This document shows, piece by piece, positions 60,276 through 64,000 of a stretch of DNA of 64,000 bases (within the stretch, counting starts at the first letter, position 1; each line of letters opens with the position of its first letter). The DNA comes from DATKCF01 sp035513345. Its GTDB lineage: Bacteria > Gemmatimonadota > Gemmatimonadetes > Longimicrobiales > RSA9. Both the position numbers and the translations under genes were made by a program. The stretch is taken from positions 1 to 64,000 of the forward strand of contig DATKCF010000160.1 of the NCBI GenBank assembly GCA_035513345.1, read 5' to 3'. A model generated the notes under the pieces. It had not been told where the DNA came from, searched no databases, and saw nothing but the letters and a program-made list of their open reading frames with translations.

Positions 60276-62387
60276 TCAGGATCCGCGGAAGCTGCGCAGC
60301 AATGATGCCAGCGCTTCCACCGTGTCGACTGGCGCCGCACACGTATGGCCGGCGCACACGTATGCCCGCGGATGCGCTGATTGAATCATGGCCCGTAACG
60401 CATCTGGCAACGACGTTCCGTCGACGTCGGCCGGAGTCAGAAGGCGGATGACGGTCCGCGGCCGGTATGTCCGCAGGGCCGTCCGGAAAAGGTCGCTTCC
60501 CGCTGGCCGGTCAGCGCGATCGACCACGACGACCGTGGTCACGGGATATACGGCCCATGTGACCGCTTTCGCATAGGTCGCCGCGGCCGCCAGCAGCCGG
60601 GATGGCGCGCCGGCGAATGCGCGCAGGATTCCCGCCCCGACATCGAGCGTGCCTGCGTCGCCCGTGAGCGCTGCGAGCCGCATCAGCGCGAGTGCTGCGG
60701 CTCCGTTGCCCGATGCGGTCGGCGAGTCGGTGATCGGAAACAGTGGCTCCTCGAGGCTCCGGACCGGCGCATCGCCCGGCGGCCGATCCCGAAGGGCGCC
60801 CGTTTCCGCGTCGCGGAACCGTCTTTCGAGTATCGACGCAAGCAAATTCGCGTGTTCCAGCCACCGCACATCCTGAGCATACTCGAACGCATCGATCATG
60901 GCGTCGAGCGTGTAAGCCTGGTCATCGAGCATGAAGCCGCTGGCCGGGTCGCCCACGCGATGAACGATACCTTCACTCTCGATCAACGCCTCATCGCGGA
61001 TTCGCTCGATCGCTCGCAGTCCGGCCTTGCCTGCATCGTCGCGGCCGAGATAGCGGGCCGCGCGCAGGTGGCCGCTTGCTACCAGCGCGGTCCAGCCTGA
61101 ATAGAGCGTATCGTCGACGTACGGCCGGGGACGCTCGTCGCGGACCGTCCTGAGTCGCGCACGAACCTGATCCAGGCGACGTTTCGCCTCGCCGATATCC
61201 GTGCCGATGCGTTCGGCGAGCCCGGCATCGCCGGTCGGCCGGAACAGGACGTGGCGGCTACGGTCGATGTGCATGCGGCCACCGTCATCATCCAGGCCGT
61301 ACGCGATGCGGGCCAGCTCGAAGTCGTCCTCGGCGGGCAGTACGGCCCGCAGCTCATCGAGCGTCCACGTCCAGTAATCGCCATCATTGTCGAACCCGAA
61401 GTCCGCGTCCTGTGAAGCGGGGAACCCGCCTTGCGCCAGGAGTTCCGGCGCGATGTCGAGGTAGTGCGCGATGATACCGTCTGCCAGACCGGCCAGGAAC
61501 GGCTCATCGAGCGCCGCCGCGGCCGCCGCACACGTGGTCAGGAGCGGACCGTTGTCGTACGCCATCTTCTCGAAGTGCGGCACGATCCAGCGCGCGTCCG
61601 TCGAGTAGCGGTGGAACCCGCCGCCGAGCTGATCGAAGATTCCGCCGCGGCCCATCGCGGTCAGCGTCTCGAGCACGATGCGGCGCGCCCATTCGTCGCC
61701 GGAATCCATGAATCGGTCCAGTACGAGGTCGAGACCGCCCGGGTTCGGGAACTTCGGCGCCCGGCCGAACCCGCCGTGACGGAAATCGAACGTATCGGCG
61801 AGTTCTTCGATGGACTGATCGGGTATTGAAGGCGAAACCTCGCCGGGCCGTGTCTCCGACTGCGCGAACGATCGCGTCCGGTCCTCGATCGACCGCACGG
61901 CATCGAGTGCGCGTTCCGGCTCCTGAGTCCAGATCCGCGCGGCCTCGGTCAGCACTCTGCGGAACGACGGCCGACCATGTCCGTCGACAGGTGGAAAATA
62001 CGTGCCGCCGTAGAACACGTCGCCGTCCGGCGTCAGGAACGCAGTGAGCGGCCATCCTCCCTGCCCCGTCAGCAGCTGCACGGCGCGCTGGTATCGCGCA
62101 TCGACATCGGGCCGTTCGTCGCGGTCGACTTTCACCGGCACATAGAGCGCGTTGATGATGGCCGCCGTGTCTGCATTGTCGTAGCTCTCGTGATCCATCA
62201 CGTGGCACCAGTGACACCAGACCGCGCCGATGTCGAGCAGCACGGGACGGCCCAGCGCCTTTGCCTCGCGGAACGCGTCCTCGCCCCAGGCTCGCCAGTG
62301 GACGGGCTGTGTCGCGCCGTGCCGGAGGAACGGACTGGGTTCACTGCCCAGACGATTGCCGCTCGCGCGTGATTCTTCGTTGGTCAT
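60276..62387 (-). CDS. Thioredoxin-domain/DUF255 protein (YyaL type)
   Basis: Protein of 703 residues. An N-terminal thioredoxin-like domain has the CHWCHVMDHESY motif (Cys-x-x-Cys, about residue 60) and GQGGWPLTAFLTPDG. It is followed by a long alpha/alpha-barrel like that of N-acylglucosamine epimerases (GGIFDQLGGGFHRYSTDARW; FEKMAYDN). This is the universal YyaL/SPATA20 family, whose function is unresolved. It starts three bases after the endonuclease III stop, in the same operon. Confidence 0.9.
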   Translation of the reverse strand: MTNEESRASGNRLGSEPSPFLRHGATQPVHWRAWGEDAFREAKALGRPVLLDIGAVWCHWCHVMDHESYDNADTAAIINALYVPVKVDRDERPDVDARYQRAVQLLTGQGGWPLTAFLTPDGDVFYGGTYFPPVDGHGRPSFRRVLTEAARIWTQEPERALDAVRSIEDRTRSFAQSETRPGEVSPSIPDQSIEELADTFDFRHGGFGRAPKFPNPGGLDLVLDRFMDSGDEWARRIVLETLTAMGRGGIFDQLGGGFHRYSTDARWIVPHFEKMAYDNGPLLTTCAAAAAALDEPFLAGLADGIIAHYLDIAPELLAQGGFPASQDADFGFDNDGDYWTWTLDELRAVLPAEDDFELARIAYGLDDDGGRMHIDRSRHVLFRPTGDAGLAERIGTDIGEAKRRLDQVRARLRTVRDERPRPYVDDTLYSGWTALVASGHLRAARYLGRDDAGKAGLRAIERIRDEALIESEGIVHRVGDPASGFMLDDQAYTLDAMIDAFEYAQDVRWLEHANLLASILERRFRDAETGALRDRPPGDAPVRSLEEPLFPITDSPTASGNGAAALALMRLAALTGDAGTLDVGAGILRAFAGAPSRLLAAAATYAKAVTWAVYPVTTVVVVDRADRPAGSDLFRTALRTYRPRTVIRLLTPADVDGTSLPDALRAMIQSAHPRAYVCAGHTCAAPVDTVEALASLLRSFRGS

Positions 62388-62390
62388 CCT

Positions 62391-63083
62391 TCACACCGTC
62401 GAGCTGGGACAGATGTCGGCAAGCACGCACTCCGCGCAACGCGGTCGCGGAGCCTTGCAGACCGCGCGCCCGTGAAAGATGAGGACATGCGCGAGGCCGG
62501 TCCACGTCTCGCGCGGGAACAGCTTCATCAGATCCGTCTCGACACGGACCGGATCCTCCTCGCGTGTCAGTCCGAGCCGCCGTGACAGCCGGCCGACATG
62601 CGTGTCGACGACGACACCATCGTCCTTGCCGAACGCGTTCCCGAGAACGACGTTCGCTGTCTTGCGTCCGACGCCGGGTAACGCCACAAGCTCGGCCATC
62701 GTGTCCGGGATCTCTCCGTCGTGGCGATCGACCACGGCATTGGCCATGCCGAGCAGACTCTTCGTCTTGTTCCGGAAGAAGCCGGTCGAGCGAATCATGT
62801 CTTCGACTGTTTCCGTCTTCGCGCCGGCCAGCACCTTCGCGGACGGAAACCGTTTGAACAGCGCGGGCGTGACCATGTTGACGCGCTCGTCGGTGCACTG
62901 CGCTGACAGGATCGTGGCGACCAGCAGCTCATAGGGTCCGTCGAAGTCGAGTGCGGTCCTGGCTTCGGGATACTCGCGGTCGAGACGGCGCAGGATCTCC
63001 GCCGCGCGTTCCCTGCGTTGCGCGATGGTCTCACGTCGGCGCCTGGTCCGGGTCGTTACGTTCTTCTTCCTGGCTGGCATCAA
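62391..63083 (-). CDS. nth: Endonuclease III
   Basis: DNA glycosylase/AP lyase of 230 residues for oxidised pyrimidines. The helix-hairpin-helix LVALPGVGRKTANVVLGNAF supplies the catalytic Lys, and VVDTHVGRLSRRLGL the Asp. The C-terminal 4Fe-4S cluster is C-x6-C-x2-C-x5-C (CKAPRPRCAECVLADIC). The N-terminus is Lys/Arg-rich and about 20 residues longer than in E. coli. Overlaps the upstream unknown gene by four bases. Confidence 0.94.
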   Translation of the reverse strand: MMPARKKNVTTRTRRRRETIAQRRERAAEILRRLDREYPEARTALDFDGPYELLVATILSAQCTDERVNMVTPALFKRFPSAKVLAGAKTETVEDMIRSTGFFRNKTKSLLGMANAVVDRHDGEIPDTMAELVALPGVGRKTANVVLGNAFGKDDGVVVDTHVGRLSRRLGLTREEDPVRVETDLMKLFPRETWTGLAHVLIFHGRAVCKAPRPRCAECVLADICPSSTV

Positions 63084-63940
63084 AGCGAATCGGGATCGGT
63101 GATGGCGGTCGCGGCGATGGACGATGCGGGCAGTCCGTGACCGGGATCGTCACCTTCGGTGGCTGACGGTGCCGGCACCAGTGATGCCGGCGTCAGATCA
63201 ATGTAGTGGAAGAGGCGTGAAACGAGTTTGAGCAGCTCGGTCGTCGAGGTAACAGCGAGCAGGTCCCGCATCTCTCCGCCGGGCAGAATGTTGGCAAAGT
63301 CAGTACCGTCCGGCCGGGCGCTCTGGTCACCCCAGTGGCCGGGCGCTGGCGGCGGCAGCGGTGCGACGGCCTCGACCACGCTGAAGCCCGGACGCCCGGA
63401 GTGCATGCCGAGGGCGAGCAGCAATTCCATGCTGCCCGGCCGGCCGCCATCGGACTCGACCACGGACCAGAAGAAGCCGTCTACCGCTTCCGGCGGTGCC
63501 TGCTCATCGATGCGTGCCCACACCAGGTGGCGAGGCAACTGCAGATAGCCGGCGTCGTGTGGCGCAGCGAAGCGCCACTCCCCGGCCGCGTCGGACTGCA
63601 GCACATCGCGCAGCAACCGCTCTGCGACGGTGAACAGGCGGCGACCGCGGTCGTGGAACCGGAACGCGTGAAACAGGAGCGCGCCGTATTCGCGAACGGC
63701 GTCCGGCGGCGGCAGCGGCGAATCGGTCGCAGCCGTCAGGTCCGCGCTGTCCGGTCGCAGTTCACGCAGCAGTTCACCGACCGTAGCGAGCATGAGGAAT
63801 CGTTCGCGTACACTCGTATCGACGTGCCTGGCTTCCGCCTCATCCCGAATCGACGGAAACACCCCATGCTCGAAGCGATCCAGGCCGAAGGCCAGCTCGT
63901 ACGGTGTCAATCGTGCCGGCACCGTCTCAGCCTCCGTCAT
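63080..63940 (-). CDS. Unknown protein in the endonuclease III operon
   Basis: Protein of 286 residues, no signal peptide. Mixed alpha/beta with PARLTPYELAFGLDRFEHGV near the start and a helical AFRFHDRGRRLFTVAERLLR. No domain recognised. Stop/start overlaps with both nth and the partial gene upstream point to one operon. Confidence 0.6.
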   Translation of the reverse strand: MTEAETVPARLTPYELAFGLDRFEHGVFPSIRDEAEARHVDTSVRERFLMLATVGELLRELRPDSADLTAATDSPLPPPDAVREYGALLFHAFRFHDRGRRLFTVAERLLRDVLQSDAAGEWRFAAPHDAGYLQLPRHLVWARIDEQAPPEAVDGFFWSVVESDGGRPGSMELLLALGMHSGRPGFSVVEAVAPLPPPAPGHWGDQSARPDGTDFANILPGGEMRDLLAVTSTTELLKLVSRLFHYIDLTPASLVPAPSATEGDDPGHGLPASSIAATAITDPDSL

Positions 63941-64000
63941 TCAGACGCTCGGCCCGGGCGTTGCCCTCCACGACGGTCGCCTGCTCGCGCCGCAGCAGCG
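63927..64000 (-). CDS. Partial reading frame at the window edge
   Basis: The last 23 codons of a leftward gene (LLRREQATVVEGNARAERLN, then DGG and stop) overlap the start of the 63080-63940 gene. Composition is protein-like, and the overlap style matches the operon. The rest is outside the window, so no function can be given. Confidence 0.5.
   Translation of the reverse strand, partial: LLRREQATVVEGNARAERLNDGG

Noticed and set aside
1..64000. tRNA genes, rRNA genes and CRISPR arrays
   Set aside because: None seen by eye on either strand; the element's att site is in a protein gene, not a tRNA.

Overview
The window is about 64 kb of GC-rich bacterial chromosome. Several traits suggest Gemmatimonadota or a close relative: Gly/Arg-rich inserts in exported proteins, a homodimeric-type 2-oxoglutarate dehydrogenase E1, an EF-G2-type GTPase, several secreted or lipoprotein metallohydrolases, and a carboxypeptidase-like TonB-dependent receptor. 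This placement is an inference from gene character; no rRNA or tRNA gene is visible to test it.

Host part 1 (1-22,002) holds an M14 carboxypeptidase, an M49-like metallopeptidase lipoprotein, an EF-G2-type GTPase, a rhomboid protease, and a D-Ala-D-Ala ligase that overlaps a cystathionine beta-synthase. Next come a TonB-C-domain lipoprotein, mutS, a 2-oxoglutarate dehydrogenase E1, a LemA protein, a PLP-dependent Cys/Met enzyme, a uracil-DNA-glycosylase-like protein and a small SHOCT-domain membrane protein.

The integrated element (22,003-39,069, about 17.0 kb) is the most interesting part. It sits in the 3' end of the SHOCT gene and is bounded by an exact 23-bp direct repeat. Matching CGGACACA repeat pairs (11-bp period) lie just inside both ends and look like integrase arm sites. 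The displaced native gene end is still readable to the right of the right-hand repeat. The element encodes a tyrosine integrase, a CI/XRE-type repressor divergent from a ribbon-helix-helix gene, a primase-helicase beside iteron-like repeats, a P27-type small terminase subunit, a PC4-like protein, an HExxH protein and a 1288-residue tape measure protein. It also has a VapBC-like pair, a train of tiny (often zinc-ribbon) genes and a two-gene plus-strand unit of unknown function. I see no large terminase, portal, capsid, tail tube or lysis gene. It is either a heavily reduced prophage or a tightly packed phage satellite carrying terS and a tape measure gene. Two intergenic regions inside it have overlapping, opposed promoters that look mutually exclusive.

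Host part 2 (39,070-64,000) begins with a TonB-dependent receptor, an ECF sigma/anti-sigma pair and trpS. A relic of an RND efflux operon follows: the lipoprotein signal of an adaptor abuts the middle of a pump gene, and both genes are broken. Then come an HNH endonuclease, priA, an M24 peptidase, a histone-deacetylase-family hydrolase, an amidohydrolase and carB, followed by a 38-residue membrane protein, an AT-hook/histone-H1-like basic protein, an HD hydrolase, two overlapping zinc alcohol dehydrogenases, a YyaL-type DUF255 protein and endonuclease III. A 156-bp imperfect palindrome (7,473-7,628) looks like a miniature dispersed element; one end of it recurs next to the RND relic.
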